DNA of 64,000 nucleotides from Lachnospiraceae bacterium (GTDB lineage: Bacteria; Bacillota; Clostridia; Lachnospirales; Lachnospiraceae), in assembly GCA_902363135.1 (NCBI GenBank), contig CABIZF010000001.1:186001-250000 (forward strand), given 5' to 3'. Position 1 is the first letter of the stretch; the number at the start of each line of letters is the position of its first letter. The translations under genes were made by a program, and so were the position numbers. Positions 23,213-31,569 of the stretch are shown piece by piece. The notes under the pieces were generated by a model. That model did not search any database and had not been told where the DNA came from. It saw only the letters and a list, made by a program, of their open reading frames with translations.

Positions 23213-24922
23213 TTACAATTCCATATCATAGGACTTTTTCTTAGCCCAAGCAGGCTGATTTCGCCGCATCTCCTGTTTCCTCTGACATTCAAGTTCCCAG
23301 GCACGATGGGAGAAGACATCAGGATCTTCAACATTCAGATAATCCACTTCATTGGCGGCAATATCACGGCGGTGATAGTCATAATACTTACCAAAAGTAC
23401 CTTTGAGCTGCTCGATCAGCTTATCCCGGAAATCAGGACGTATCTGGATTCTGGTGTCCAGTAATTCTGTATACTGTTCAGGTTCAGGACGAAATTTTTC
23501 TTCCCGGAAAGCGGCAGCATCTTTTTCAAGCTGTTTTTTGAGCGAGATGTCCTGAGAATCCAGGATATCAAGATTGTTATTCATCTGGCCGTATTTCTTG
23601 GATAGATTCGTCATATCTTTATCGGTAGAGCATTGTGCCTGGAAGATTAGCTGCTCTTTCCTTGATTTCAGTTCTTCAATTTCTTCGGTAACAGTGGTAA
23701 GCTGCTGATTCAATTTTATATGCTGGATGGGATTCAAAATACTGGTTTTCTCTTTTTTCACATTCAGTTCTTTCCGCTCTGTAACTTTAGCTTTGAGTTT
23801 CTTTTTAACGGTGTTGTATTTATTCAGTATTGGATTAAAATGATTCATCCAGTCATGGATCACTTCTTTTTGCATCTCATTGTGGAGCAAATGATATTGT
23901 GTAAAAATCATGTGACTTCGGATTGCTTCCAATGTTTCTGCAATTATCGGAACAGACTTTTCTACAGCTTCAGCCAGTTTTGCTACATTTGCTTTTAATT
24001 CTCGGAGCATTTTGTTATCCGCACGAATCTGTCGGTTGATTTCACAGCGGTCTGATATTATGCCTTTCTTTTCCATATTCTGGGCAATGTAGCCTTCATG
24101 GATGGTTGGCTGTTCGGTGATTCCCTGATCTGCAAAGCTGCAGTGATCAATGGTAGCATTTATCTGATTACGTGCAAGCATTTTATTTACGGCATCTGCC
24201 CAGTTTGCCCGCCAGATGCAAAGTTGTTCATCACTGTTCCATTGTTCGGAAATAGGATTCTGTCTGCCATATCGGCTGCTCTTGGGGTGTTTATCAATCC
24301 GTTCATATCCTTTTTCCTGTGCAACAGAGGAAGTCAGATATTCTTTCTTTTTCCCAACTTTATAGCGATATTGCTTTTCCCATCCCTGTTTCTGAGCAGT
24401 TTTAAATTCAGAAGCAGTAAATCCTTTTTCTTCCCCATTTTTGATACAGAGATATTCTTTTTCTGTTTTATACTGCCATGTTCCATTTTCATTTAGTGGT
24501 CGGACAGTAAGAAGAATGTGTGCATGGGGATTGTGCCCATCTGTATCGTGAATGGCAAAATCAGCACACATCCCCATATCTACAAAATTCTTTTTAATAA
24601 AATCCTGAAGAAGAGAAATATTGCTGTCTTTATCCAACTCAACAGGGAGTGCGACAACAAATTCTCTTGCAAGTCGGCTGTCTTTGGTCTTTTCGTTTTC
24701 TTCCACAGCATTCCAGAGTTGTTCCCGGTCATTCCATTCCAATGGAGCCATTGGAGGAAGCATCACCTCCTGATAGATCAGCCCCTGCTTTCTGGTATAG
24801 TCATGCTGGATGCCGTCATAATCATTGTACATGCGGCTACAGCTCATATAAGCAGAAGCAGCAACAGCAGACCGACCGGAACCACGGCTGACGACTTTGG
24901 CTTGCATATGATAAATTGCCAT
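23213..24922 (-). CDS. MobA/MobL (MobQ) relaxase
   Basis: A 569-residue DNA-nicking relaxase that would start conjugative mobilization. The start at 24922 gives the classic N-terminus AIYHMQAKVVSRGSGRSAVAASAY and has AAAGGAGG upstream. The histidine-rich metal site is present as HNPHAHILLTVRPL near residue 125, and RLAREFVVALPVEL is another MobQ signature. The C-terminal half is a long helical region (about 330-540). An oriT with the MobQ nick sequence lies just upstream at about 25027. No coupling protein or type IV secretion genes are present, so transfer would need a helper element. Confidence 0.93.
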   Translation of the reverse strand: MAIYHMQAKVVSRGSGRSAVAASAYMSCSRMYNDYDGIQHDYTRKQGLIYQEVMLPPMAPLEWNDREQLWNAVEENEKTKDSRLAREFVVALPVELDKDSNISLLQDFIKKNFVDMGMCADFAIHDTDGHNPHAHILLTVRPLNENGTWQYKTEKEYLCIKNGEEKGFTASEFKTAQKQGWEKQYRYKVGKKKEYLTSSVAQEKGYERIDKHPKSSRYGRQNPISEQWNSDEQLCIWRANWADAVNKMLARNQINATIDHCSFADQGITEQPTIHEGYIAQNMEKKGIISDRCEINRQIRADNKMLRELKANVAKLAEAVEKSVPIIAETLEAIRSHMIFTQYHLLHNEMQKEVIHDWMNHFNPILNKYNTVKKKLKAKVTERKELNVKKEKTSILNPIQHIKLNQQLTTVTEEIEELKSRKEQLIFQAQCSTDKDMTNLSKKYGQMNNNLDILDSQDISLKKQLEKDAAAFREEKFRPEPEQYTELLDTRIQIRPDFRDKLIEQLKGTFGKYYDYHRRDIAANEVDYLNVEDPDVFSHRAWELECQRKQEMRRNQPAWAKKKSYDMEL

Positions 24923-24984
24923 ATCTGGCACCTCCTTTCGATGTTGCCTGCAACAGCGGATAAAGCCCTCGGCAGAGCGCACGA

Positions 24985-25045
24985 GCCCCGAAGGGGATAC
25001 CACTGCCTGATTTATCAGGTGGTGAGTAAGTGCGCCCTTCGGGAG
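24985..25045 (+). other. Origin of transfer (oriT), MobQ type
   Basis: TAAGTGCGCCCT at 25027-25038 matches the nick-region consensus of MobQ-type oriTs such as pIP501, and closely that of RSF1010. It is preceded by an inverted repeat (CCTGAT/ATCAGG within CACTG...GGTGGTG) and by CCCCGAAGGGG, as expected for relaxase recognition. It lies directly upstream of the relaxase gene. Confidence 0.85.
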
Positions 25046-25059
25046 TAGAACTTGTGCGT

Positions 25060-25281
25060 TTACATTCCCCGTAGCCGGATCATCAGCTCCCGTTTCAGGG
25101 AATCTAAATCCATTTCTTTAATATGGGGAACAATACTTTCCAGAATGGCTCCTTCCTGGACTAATCGGTGTGTTCTGGCATCACGTTCTTTTTTGCGATT
25201 TCTTGCTTCGGCTTCTTCCTGGCGGTGTCTTGCCTGTAAAAGTGCTTTTTCTTCCGGTGTCATGATTCTTTTATCTGCCAT
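25060..25281 (-). CDS. DUF3847 family small protein
   Basis: A 73-residue basic and acidic helical protein (MADKRIMTPEEKALLQARHRQ...). It resembles the DUF3847 proteins that accompany MobA/MobL relaxases on clostridial elements. It may be an accessory relaxosome protein, but this is not proven. The start at 25281 has the same AAAGGAGGTGCCAGAT ribosome region as the relaxase gene, showing a duplicated translation-initiation segment. Confidence 0.75.
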   Translation of the reverse strand: MADKRIMTPEEKALLQARHRQEEAEARNRKKERDARTHRLVQEGAILESIVPHIKEMDLDSLKRELMIRLRGM

Positions 25282-25361
25282 ATCTGGCACCTCCTTTTTA
25301 TGCCCGTATCCGGGCAGTTTTGGTTTTAAAATCTTTTGGTTTGGTACTATGGTTTTAGATA

Positions 25362-25419
25362 ACTGACAGTGGCATATTTCTGGTAATAAATGAGGAAAGA
25401 AAGTAGTACCACTGTCAGT
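25362..25419. repeat. 11-bp inverted repeat upstream of DUF3847/relaxase genes
   Basis: ACTGACAGTGG (25362-25372) and CCACTGTCAGT (25409-25419) are perfect inverted copies 36 bases apart. They lie in the gap between the DnaC-like gene and DUF3847. They could be a terminator-like structure, an operator or a replication/partition site; nothing distinguishes these from sequence alone. Confidence 0.6.
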
Positions 25420-25451
25420 GAAAAGTAATCATTGTGTTATACTTCTTCGAG

Positions 25452-26309
25452 TCAATTCTGGTTCGGAGCATGATTGTTCAACAGGATTTTTTTCGCCTGT
25501 TTTAAATTAGCTGTTGCATTGTCCTGACGAATATTCCGGTTATTGATACGGACAGGAATACATCTCTCCAGAATACGGTCATAAATTCGTTTGTGTGCGA
25601 TATCAGCGGCGTTATTCAGCTCGGATAAAGTGAGATTGGTCGTTATGATCAGAGGCTTTTTACTGCGGTAACGACTGTCGATCACATTGAATACCTGTTC
25701 CAGTGCAAAGTCAGAGTTCCGCTCAATTCCGAGATCATCAATAATCAGAAGACTGTAGCGGTTTAAGCTGTTGATGAACTGGTTTCTGTCTTCAAAATGC
25801 ATTCCGGTAAGGGTATTCAGAATCCGGGAAAAGTTGGTCATCAGTACAGGAACGCCTTTTTCCAGAAGGGCATTGGCAATGCAGCCTGCAAAAAAAGATT
25901 TTCCAGTACCGACATCACCCCAGATGAGAAGTCCGGAAGCGTTTGCTTTCATCTCTTCCCAGTTGCTTACATAATTGTGTGCCAGTTTTATTTCCGGATT
26001 GATGCCGTTATCCCTGGCAAAAGTGTAGTCATAGAGTGCTTTGTCCTGTAAGCCGCTGGTTTTAAGATGCTCTATTTCCATTTGTTTTTCATGAAGTTTT
26101 CTCTGGGCCTCTTCCTGCTCAAAGATTTCCTGCTGGCATTTACAGCGGATGGAAGGAATAAGAACCTTTCCCTGTAATTCATGCCGGCATTGTCTTGGCG
26201 TATTGCATTTGGAACAGTAGATCAGGTGGTCTGTTTCGTTAAAATATTCATCAGGCTGAAGTTCTCTGTTTGGTGTTATAGCATTTTCTTTTTCTGTAAA
26301 TCTTGTCAT
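25452..26309 (-). CDS. DnaC/IstB-like ATPase (helicase loader)
   Basis: A 285-residue AAA+ ATPase. The N-terminal part has a cysteine cluster (HLIYCSKCNTPRQC, then a further CKC), probably a zinc site. The Walker A motif GDVGTGKSFFAG lies near residue 143 and Walker B LLIIDDLG near 200, with later motifs TTNLTLSEL and RIYDRILERC. It would load the replicative helicase during replication of the excised element. It overlaps the upstream repA gene by four bases, so the two are translationally coupled. Confidence 0.9.
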   Translation of the reverse strand: MTRFTEKENAITPNRELQPDEYFNETDHLIYCSKCNTPRQCRHELQGKVLIPSIRCKCQQEIFEQEEAQRKLHEKQMEIEHLKTSGLQDKALYDYTFARDNGINPEIKLAHNYVSNWEEMKANASGLLIWGDVGTGKSFFAGCIANALLEKGVPVLMTNFSRILNTLTGMHFEDRNQFINSLNRYSLLIIDDLGIERNSDFALEQVFNVIDSRYRSKKPLIITTNLTLSELNNAADIAHKRIYDRILERCIPVRINNRNIRQDNATANLKQAKKILLNNHAPNQN

Positions 26310-27022
26310 AGTGTTTCGTATTCCTCACTTTCGTAATTCCTTTGCCGGGAAGCAGGATGATCCTGTCTTGCCCAACTGATGATGGTAGCTGCATGGTTCT
26401 GATATTGCTTTCCGGTAGAAGCCATATAACCGGATAAGCGTTCAATATAATCCTGCCAGTCAGGGATTGTCTGCCGGATATCTTCAAGCTCTTTTTCTGA
26501 CAGAAAAACATTTTGAAATTTTCCATAGGGTGAGAGTGGATCCTTACTCCCTCTTTTTTCTAAATTGTTCTTTTTTATCTCTTTCTTATTACCAGACAGT
26601 TTTCTGTCTGTATCAGGGAAAGAATCCTGTCTGTCAATAGGACAGTTTTTTGTCTGTCTTAGGGAAAGAAATCTGTCTGTATAGTGGATGGTTTCTTTTG
26701 GGAGTTTTACATAAATCCGATTGGGCTGTCCGGGACCCTGCCGTTTTCGGAAGATAAGCTCCTGTTTTTCCAGTACTGCCAGAGCAGTTTTAACCGTCAT
26801 CTGGCTTTTGTGGAGAACTTCTGCCAGTGCTTCAATCGTAAAGTAAATGAACACATGACCGTCTGTATCTGACCACCCCTCATTTTTCTGGGAAAGCCTT
26901 GCCCGGTCGAGCAGGATAATATAAAGCATTTTGGCAGTTTCGTTTATTTCCATGTCCAGAAGGAAACGGGGAAACATCATATAAGATGGCAGGTTGGTGT
27001 CTGCTGTCAGAAAGTCAGTCAT
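26306..27022 (-). CDS. RepA-like replication initiator (RepA_N)
   Basis: A 238-residue protein. Residues 1-~110 match the RepA_N winged-helix domain of Gram-positive plasmids and Tn1549-like elements: LPSYMMFPRFLLDMEINETAKMLYIILLDRA, then GHVFIYFTIEALAEVL and RQGPGQPNRIYVK. The C-terminal part is a polar linker and a small helical domain (WQDYIERLSGYM). The start at 27022 has AGGTG upstream. A second RepA_N copy, truncated, lies in element 2 at 42097. Together with DnaC and ParM it implies the element replicates at some stage. Confidence 0.9.
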   Translation of the reverse strand: MTDFLTADTNLPSYMMFPRFLLDMEINETAKMLYIILLDRARLSQKNEGWSDTDGHVFIYFTIEALAEVLHKSQMTVKTALAVLEKQELIFRKRQGPGQPNRIYVKLPKETIHYTDRFLSLRQTKNCPIDRQDSFPDTDRKLSGNKKEIKKNNLEKRGSKDPLSPYGKFQNVFLSEKELEDIRQTIPDWQDYIERLSGYMASTGKQYQNHAATIISWARQDHPASRQRNYESEEYETL

Positions 27023-27046
27023 GTGTTCACCTCCAATCAAAAGGGT

Positions 27047-27430
27047 TTATTCCCCAAGAAAATCCCAGTCTACATCACTATCTGGCTGTGAATTTTCAGG
27101 TGCTGGAAAGGATGCCCTGATTTGGGGCTCCCTTTGCGCCATGCCTGCAGTCAGTCCGGAAAGAAAAAGTGGCAATGCCTGTTTCAGACTGTTTTCCACT
27201 GCATCTACAATCTGTTTCACAAAAAGTTCTTCCCGTTCTCTTGTTTCCAGATAAGGATCAGCCTGTGTGCGGTAGTAGCGGTCAAAATAATCTACCAGTG
27301 CAAGAGAGATTACCTGACTGTAAGATTTAAAATCCTGCCTGTCCATCGTCTGTAAATATTCCCAGGCTCTCCGTTGCTGTTCTTTGTCCAGATTAAAGCG
27401 CAGGTTTGTGTTGCGGATATTGTTCTGCAT
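27047..27430 (-). CDS. Small protein downstream of ParM (ParR-like candidate)
   Basis: A 127-residue protein, three bases after parM and 24 bases before repA. The N-terminus (NTNLRFNLDKEQQRRAWEYL) looks like a ribbon-helix-helix DNA-binding domain, and the C-terminus is acidic (DSDVDWDFLGE). Gene order and size fit a ParR-type adaptor linking the centromere to ParM filaments. The assignment rests mainly on context. Confidence 0.6.
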   Translation of the reverse strand: MQNNIRNTNLRFNLDKEQQRRAWEYLQTMDRQDFKSYSQVISLALVDYFDRYYRTQADPYLETREREELFVKQIVDAVENSLKQALPLFLSGLTAGMAQREPQIRASFPAPENSQPDSDVDWDFLGE

Positions 27431-27433
27431 GGT

Positions 27434-28351
27434 TTATCCCCTCCTTTTCAGGCTCATATAAGCCAGAGATTCGTAACCTTTGGCGGTGGCGCAGATGTCA
27501 TCAATGATGGTGACTCGTAATTTGTCATACGTTCCGAAGTTACGGATCAGACATCCACCGCCGCCAACTACATACAGGCGCATTAGGTCAGGATTGTATT
27601 CATATTTGCGGAGTGTGGAAAAAAGTTCTGCCACATACTGTCTGGCAATAGAACTGATACAATCCATATATGGTGCTGAAATGTCAGCTGTTCCAAACCG
27701 CAGAATCTGTTCTACTGTAGATTCTTCAATCTTCACTCCAAATTTGTCCAGAACAGCGTTCTTTGCAGCAATCATGCATTGGTTTACACCAAGTTTTTCT
27801 GTCCAGCATCGGCTTTCTTGTGCTTTCTTATTGTTGATATACAGAATGTTCATGGTTCCGTTTCCGATATCTGCAAGGAGATTAGTTCCCTTGAAATTTC
27901 CAAGGTGGTTTACAATAGCCGGATATCCCTGTGGGTAAAGGCTACATCCCACAAAGCGGAGATGATATTCTTTGCCGTTGAAACGGTAATGGACTTCTGG
28001 ATTCTGGAGCAGATAGGAACGAAAAGCTTCTCTTTGATTTCTGATCCATGTCAGAGGAAGTCCGGCAGCCAGATGAACATCTGCTTCACGGATGGAAAAG
28101 ACATTCAGTTCCCTTGCAATAGCCATTAGCGTCAGAAGATAATATTCTTCGTCCATAGCTTTATCCGGGATAAATTCTTTGTGTCCTTCGCCGATCCGGT
28201 AGTAAATGCCGTTGTATTCCAGAATATTCCCGGTGAAGATTGGTTCAGTTTCATAGGCTTTGATGCCGGTTGGGGTGACGGTGTTTGCTGTTTTCATATT
28301 GCCGTAGCCATGATCTACAGCAATGATTTTGGTGTTTCTGAGTTCTCGCAT
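27434..28351 (-). CDS. parM: ParM/Alp-type actin-like partition ATPase
   Basis: A 305-residue actin-fold protein: IIAVDHGYGNMKTAN at the N-terminus (phosphate 1), LLADIGNGTMNILY near residue 163 (phosphate 2) and YVVGGGGCLIRNF near 262 (adenosine motif). Such proteins form filaments that push plasmid copies apart. Its presence on an integrated element supports a plasmid-like phase. The start at 28351 follows GGAGG, which lies inside a strong leader hairpin (see 28352-28443). An upstream in-frame start at 28453 would overlap this leader and is rejected. Confidence 0.88.
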   Translation of the reverse strand: MRELRNTKIIAVDHGYGNMKTANTVTPTGIKAYETEPIFTGNILEYNGIYYRIGEGHKEFIPDKAMDEEYYLLTLMAIARELNVFSIREADVHLAAGLPLTWIRNQREAFRSYLLQNPEVHYRFNGKEYHLRFVGCSLYPQGYPAIVNHLGNFKGTNLLADIGNGTMNILYINNKKAQESRCWTEKLGVNQCMIAAKNAVLDKFGVKIEESTVEQILRFGTADISAPYMDCISSIARQYVAELFSTLRKYEYNPDLMRLYVVGGGGCLIRNFGTYDKLRVTIIDDICATAKGYESLAYMSLKRRG

Positions 28352-28443
28352 AAAAAATACCTCCGTTTTCGTATTGATTGATTCAGCAGGTCGTACCGGT
28401 GTGGTACTGCTCTGCTGTGGGATAAGCATACGAAAATCGGAGG
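28352..28443 (-). promoter_or_regulatory. parM leader that sequesters its own Shine-Dalgarno site
   Basis: On the minus strand the leader starts with CCTCCGATTTTCGTAT (28443-28428) and ends with ATACGAAAACGGAGG (28375-28361). These pair over ~15 bases with one bulge and bury the GGAGG ribosome site. A second hairpin (AGCAG...CTGCT enclosing GTACC/GGTAC) fills the loop. Translation of parM should be shut unless the helix is opened, for instance by a protein, ligand, antisense RNA or temperature. Confidence 0.7.
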
Positions 28444-28592
28444 AAAAAGGCATTGAGGGGAAATTGAGCTGGAATTGAGAAAAAATAAACTTTTTATTGA
28501 TAAATAAGTTTAGATACTAACTCTTTTGTCGTTTTGGTTGTTAATTATATTAAAAGTAGAAATATTTTGATAATGAAAGTGTGGGAGAGAAA

Positions 28593-29318
28593 ATGAACAA
28601 AAGAAGATACAGCAATCGTAGAAGAAAGAATATTTTACGAGTATCCATTCTTTTAATGACTATCATAATAACCGTTGTAATGTGGAGAACAATAAAAATC
28701 GATGTACAGGTTGGAGAATTAACATTACCGAAAATTTTGCAGTCAGAAAAGTCCTTTGCAGACACTTCGGGTGAATGGAATCTTATTTTGGTCGATCGAA
28801 ATCATTATATTCCAAATAATTATCAAGTAGAATTGACAGAATTAGCGAATGGTAAAAAAGTGGATTCACGGATTTATCCAGAATTACAACAAATGTTTAA
28901 TGATGCAAGAGCTGAGGGGCTGGCACTGTTTGTTAGAGAAGGATATCGAACAACAGAAGAACAACAAAAAATTATGGACGAGAAAATCAATGAATATGAA
29001 AAACAAGGATATTCTGCGAAAGAAGCAAAAAAAAGAGCCGAGAAATATGTTGCAATTCCCGATACAAGCGAACACCAATTAGGACTGAGTGTTGATATTA
29101 ATGCGGATACCGACAAATGTTCTTCTGAAAAAGTATATCAATGGTTAGACGAAAATGTATATAAATATGGGTTTGTAAAACGTTATCCGGAAGATAAAAC
29201 GGATATAACAGGAATTAGTAATGAACCATGGCATTACCGTTATGTTGGAACGACTGTCGCTAAAATAATGAAAGAAGAAAATTTATGTTTGGAAGAATAT
29301 TTAGAAAAATATAAATAA
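28593..29318 (+). CDS. VanY-type D-Ala-D-Ala carboxypeptidase
   Basis: A 241-residue membrane-anchored peptidase. A basic N-terminus and one membrane helix (about residues 16-34) precede an extracellular VanY domain. Zinc-site motifs are SEHQLGLSVDI near residue 160 (HxxxxxxD) and EPWHYRYVG near 213. It trims the terminal D-alanine of peptidoglycan precursors, which can lower glycopeptide susceptibility or remodel the wall. The ATG at 28593 follows GGGAGAG. It is divergent from parM and is followed by an ECF sigma/ABC operon, so it may act with it in envelope stress. No vanA/vanB ligase is present. Confidence 0.9.
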   Translation: MNKRRYSNRRRKNILRVSILLMTIIITVVMWRTIKIDVQVGELTLPKILQSEKSFADTSGEWNLILVDRNHYIPNNYQVELTELANGKKVDSRIYPELQQMFNDARAEGLALFVREGYRTTEEQQKIMDEKINEYEKQGYSAKEAKKRAEKYVAIPDTSEHQLGLSVDINADTDKCSSEKVYQWLDENVYKYGFVKRYPEDKTDITGISNEPWHYRYVGTTVAKIMKEENLCLEEYLEKYK

Positions 29319-29389
29319 AAACAAAAGAAAATCCTAACTTTTTTTATAGTAGGCTTGTTATATTATTTAGAAAACAGAGGGAGGCAAAT

Positions 29390-29935
29390 TTGCGAATGGA
29401 ATACAAAACTGATTCTTTGTTAGTACATCTAGCAAGAGCAGGAGATGAAGATGCGTGTGAAAAACTGGTCAAAAAATATTACTCAAGTATATATCAATAT
29501 TGTTTGCTACATATCAATGATCCCTATGAGGCAGAGGATTTGACACAAGAAGTGTTTACACGTTTCTTTTCCAATTTATATAGATATAAAGAATATGGAA
29601 AAGTTAAGAATTATCTTTATACAATTGCCGGAAATACCGTTAAAAATTATTACAAAAAGAAAAAAGATATTCCATCAGAGGAACTGCTAAAATCAGAGGA
29701 CAGTAGTAAAAATCATGTAGAAGAGCTAGGAGTCCGATTAACTATTGAACAGGCAGTGAGAAAGTTACCGGAAGAAATTAGAGAAACGGCAGTTTTATAT
29801 TTTTTTCAGGAATTGAAGCAAAGAGAAATTGCAGAATTACTTCATATCAAACTTTCTCTTGTAAAATATCGAATCGGAAGAGCAAAAGAACTTTTAATGA
29901 AAGAGTTGGAGGTGAAAAAAGATGAAGAATTATAA
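29390..29935 (+). CDS. ECF-type RNA polymerase sigma factor
   Basis: A 181-residue sigma-70 family factor with region 2 (DPYEAEDLTQEVFTRFF, then NYLYTIAGNTVKNYY) and region 4 (QAVRKLPEEIRETAVLYFFQELKQREIAELL). The GGGAGG site suits the TTG at 29390 (5 bases), while an ATG at 29396 is 11 bases away; either start is possible. It overlaps the next gene by 14 bases. Such factors usually control their own operon, here a membrane protein and ABC transporter, and are held by a membrane anti-sigma protein. Confidence 0.9.
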   Translation: MRMEYKTDSLLVHLARAGDEDACEKLVKKYYSSIYQYCLLHINDPYEAEDLTQEVFTRFFSNLYRYKEYGKVKNYLYTIAGNTVKNYYKKKKDIPSEELLKSEDSSKNHVEELGVRLTIEQAVRKLPEEIRETAVLYFFQELKQREIAELLHIKLSLVKYRIGRAKELLMKELEVKKDEEL

Positions 29936-30701
29936 GCAACAAATAAAGGAATATAAAGAGGAGATTGAAGAAAAGTATGTAAGGGCTGAAGCAGAGAACA
30001 AAACAGTAAAAGCATGTCAGAATATTTTGTCAGAGTCGGTTTTATCGAAACAATCGCATAGAACATCTTATTTTGAATTTTTGTATGAGCAGACAAAATT
30101 CATAAAAAAAAGATGGTGGATTTTACAAGGTTGTGTTCTTATGTGTCTATGGATATGGTTGAGTAATTATACGTCAGACATAAAAGATATGATGAGGATT
30201 ATGGGAATATCTGCCACAATATTTGTGGTTCTGATTATCCCGGAAATTTGGAAAAACAGAAGAAATGGTGCGATTGAGATTGAGCAGGCGTCTTATTACA
30301 CACTGCGTCAGATTTGTACAGCAAGAATGTTAATGTTTGGAGTAGTGGATCTGGTGATCGTTATGGTGTTTTTGGCAATTACATATCAAACAACAATACT
30401 CTCGTTAAGTGATTTGGTGGTTAATTTTTTGCTTCCGGTAAATGTTTCATGTTGTATATGTTTTCGTGTATTGTACAGCAGATGGGAAAAATCAGAATAT
30501 ATAGCAGTGCTTTCTTGTCTGGTATGGGTTGGTTTATGGATGATGATTGTTGCAAATGATGTTATTTATCAGAAAATTGTAACTCCGGTATGGGTGGCTA
30601 TGCTGATATTGACTTTTGTATATTTTATTTTTTGTGTTCAGAAGTCATTGCTATTTGATGAAAAAATTTTGGAGGATTACACGTATGAAATTAGAATTTA
30701 A
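29922..30701 (+). CDS. Membrane protein, possible anti-sigma factor or ABC accessory subunit
   Basis: A 259-residue protein with a charged N-terminal cytoplasmic region (1-~70) and about six membrane helices from residue ~65 (WWILQGCVLMCLWIWL, ISATIFVVLIIPEIW and others). The gene overlaps the sigma-factor gene upstream by 14 bases and the ABC ATPase gene downstream by 17. Position suggests it restrains the sigma factor or belongs to the transporter. No family motif was recognised. Confidence 0.75.
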   Translation: MKNYKQQIKEYKEEIEEKYVRAEAENKTVKACQNILSESVLSKQSHRTSYFEFLYEQTKFIKKRWWILQGCVLMCLWIWLSNYTSDIKDMMRIMGISATIFVVLIIPEIWKNRRNGAIEIEQASYYTLRQICTARMLMFGVVDLVIVMVFLAITYQTTILSLSDLVVNFLLPVNVSCCICFRVLYSRWEKSEYIAVLSCLVWVGLWMMIVANDVIYQKIVTPVWVAMLILTFVYFIFCVQKSLLFDEKILEDYTYEIRI

Positions 30702-31569
30702 AAATGTAACAAAACAATACGGAGAAGTAAATGCTGTTAATAATGTGAATTGTGTTATGGAAAAAGGAATTTATGGACTGCTTGGAGTAAATGGAGCAGG
30801 AAAGACCACATTAATGCGTATGCTTTGTACGATTGTTCAACCATCAGAAGGACAAATATTATGGAATGGTAAAGATATATGGAAACTAGGAGGTGAATAC
30901 CGAGAAGTTCTGGGATATTTACCACAGGATTTTGGATATTATCCAGATTTGACCGTATATGATTACATGATGTACATTTCTTCTATAAAAGGGTTAAAAA
31001 TACCGTTTGCCAGAAAAAAAGTGAAGCAATTATTAAATCAAGTAGGAATGGAAAAATTCAGTAAAAGAAAAATGAAGAATTTGTCTGGAGGAATGGTTAG
31101 ACGTGTAGGAATAGCACAGGCGATGTTAAACGATCCGCAAATTCTTGTCCTGGACGAACCTACCGCTGGATTAGACCCGAATGAAAGAATACGTTTTCGT
31201 AATTTAATTAGTGAATTGTCGGAAGAACGTTTGGTGCTCTTGTCTACACATATTGTATCGGATATTGAGTACATTGCGAATAACATTATATTAATGAAAG
31301 ATGGAGAATTTTTTTATGCAGGTACTGCGGAAGATTTAGTATCTTCTATGAAAGAAAAGGTATGGCAATGTAATGTTTCGAGAAGTATGATAGACAAATA
31401 TATGAATGAATATTTGGTTGGAAATATAAAAACAACAAAAACCGGAGCAGAGCTTAGAATTATTTCAATAGAAAAGCCAACAGAAGATGCTGTGGCTGTA
31501 GAAAAAAATCTGGAAGATGCATTTCTATTTTATTTTGGAGAAAAATCGGAGGAAAAACAAGATGCTTAA
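30685..31569 (+). CDS. ABC transporter ATP-binding protein (BcrA/CcmA type)
   Basis: A 294-residue ATPase with Walker A GVNGAGKTTLM (about residue 36), Q-loop YLPQDFGYYP, signature LSGGMVRRVGIAQA (near 135) and Walker B ILVLDEPTAGLDPNE. The H-loop is STHIVSDIEY. Start at 30685 with GGAGG ten bases upstream; a longer frame from 30616 runs into the upstream gene. It pairs with the permease that overlaps its end by 8 bases. Such pairs often export peptides or antibiotics, but the substrate is unknown. Confidence 0.93.
   Translation: MKLEFKNVTKQYGEVNAVNNVNCVMEKGIYGLLGVNGAGKTTLMRMLCTIVQPSEGQILWNGKDIWKLGGEYREVLGYLPQDFGYYPDLTVYDYMMYISSIKGLKIPFARKKVKQLLNQVGMEKFSKRKMKNLSGGMVRRVGIAQAMLNDPQILVLDEPTAGLDPNERIRFRNLISELSEERLVLLSTHIVSDIEYIANNIILMKDGEFFYAGTAEDLVSSMKEKVWQCNVSRSMIDKYMNEYLVGNIKTTKTGAELRIISIEKPTEDAVAVEKNLEDAFLFYFGEKSEEKQDA

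Noticed and set aside
24960..25045. Inverted repeats before the relaxase gene as a terminator of DUF3847
   Set aside because: The presence of TAAGTGCGCCCT next to the repeats fits oriT better, and no T-run follows.
28351..28453. Extended N-terminus for ParM from the upstream start at 28453
   Set aside because: It would be translated through the SD-sequestering leader and gives an unrelated 34-residue prefix; the actin-like fold begins after the start at 28351.
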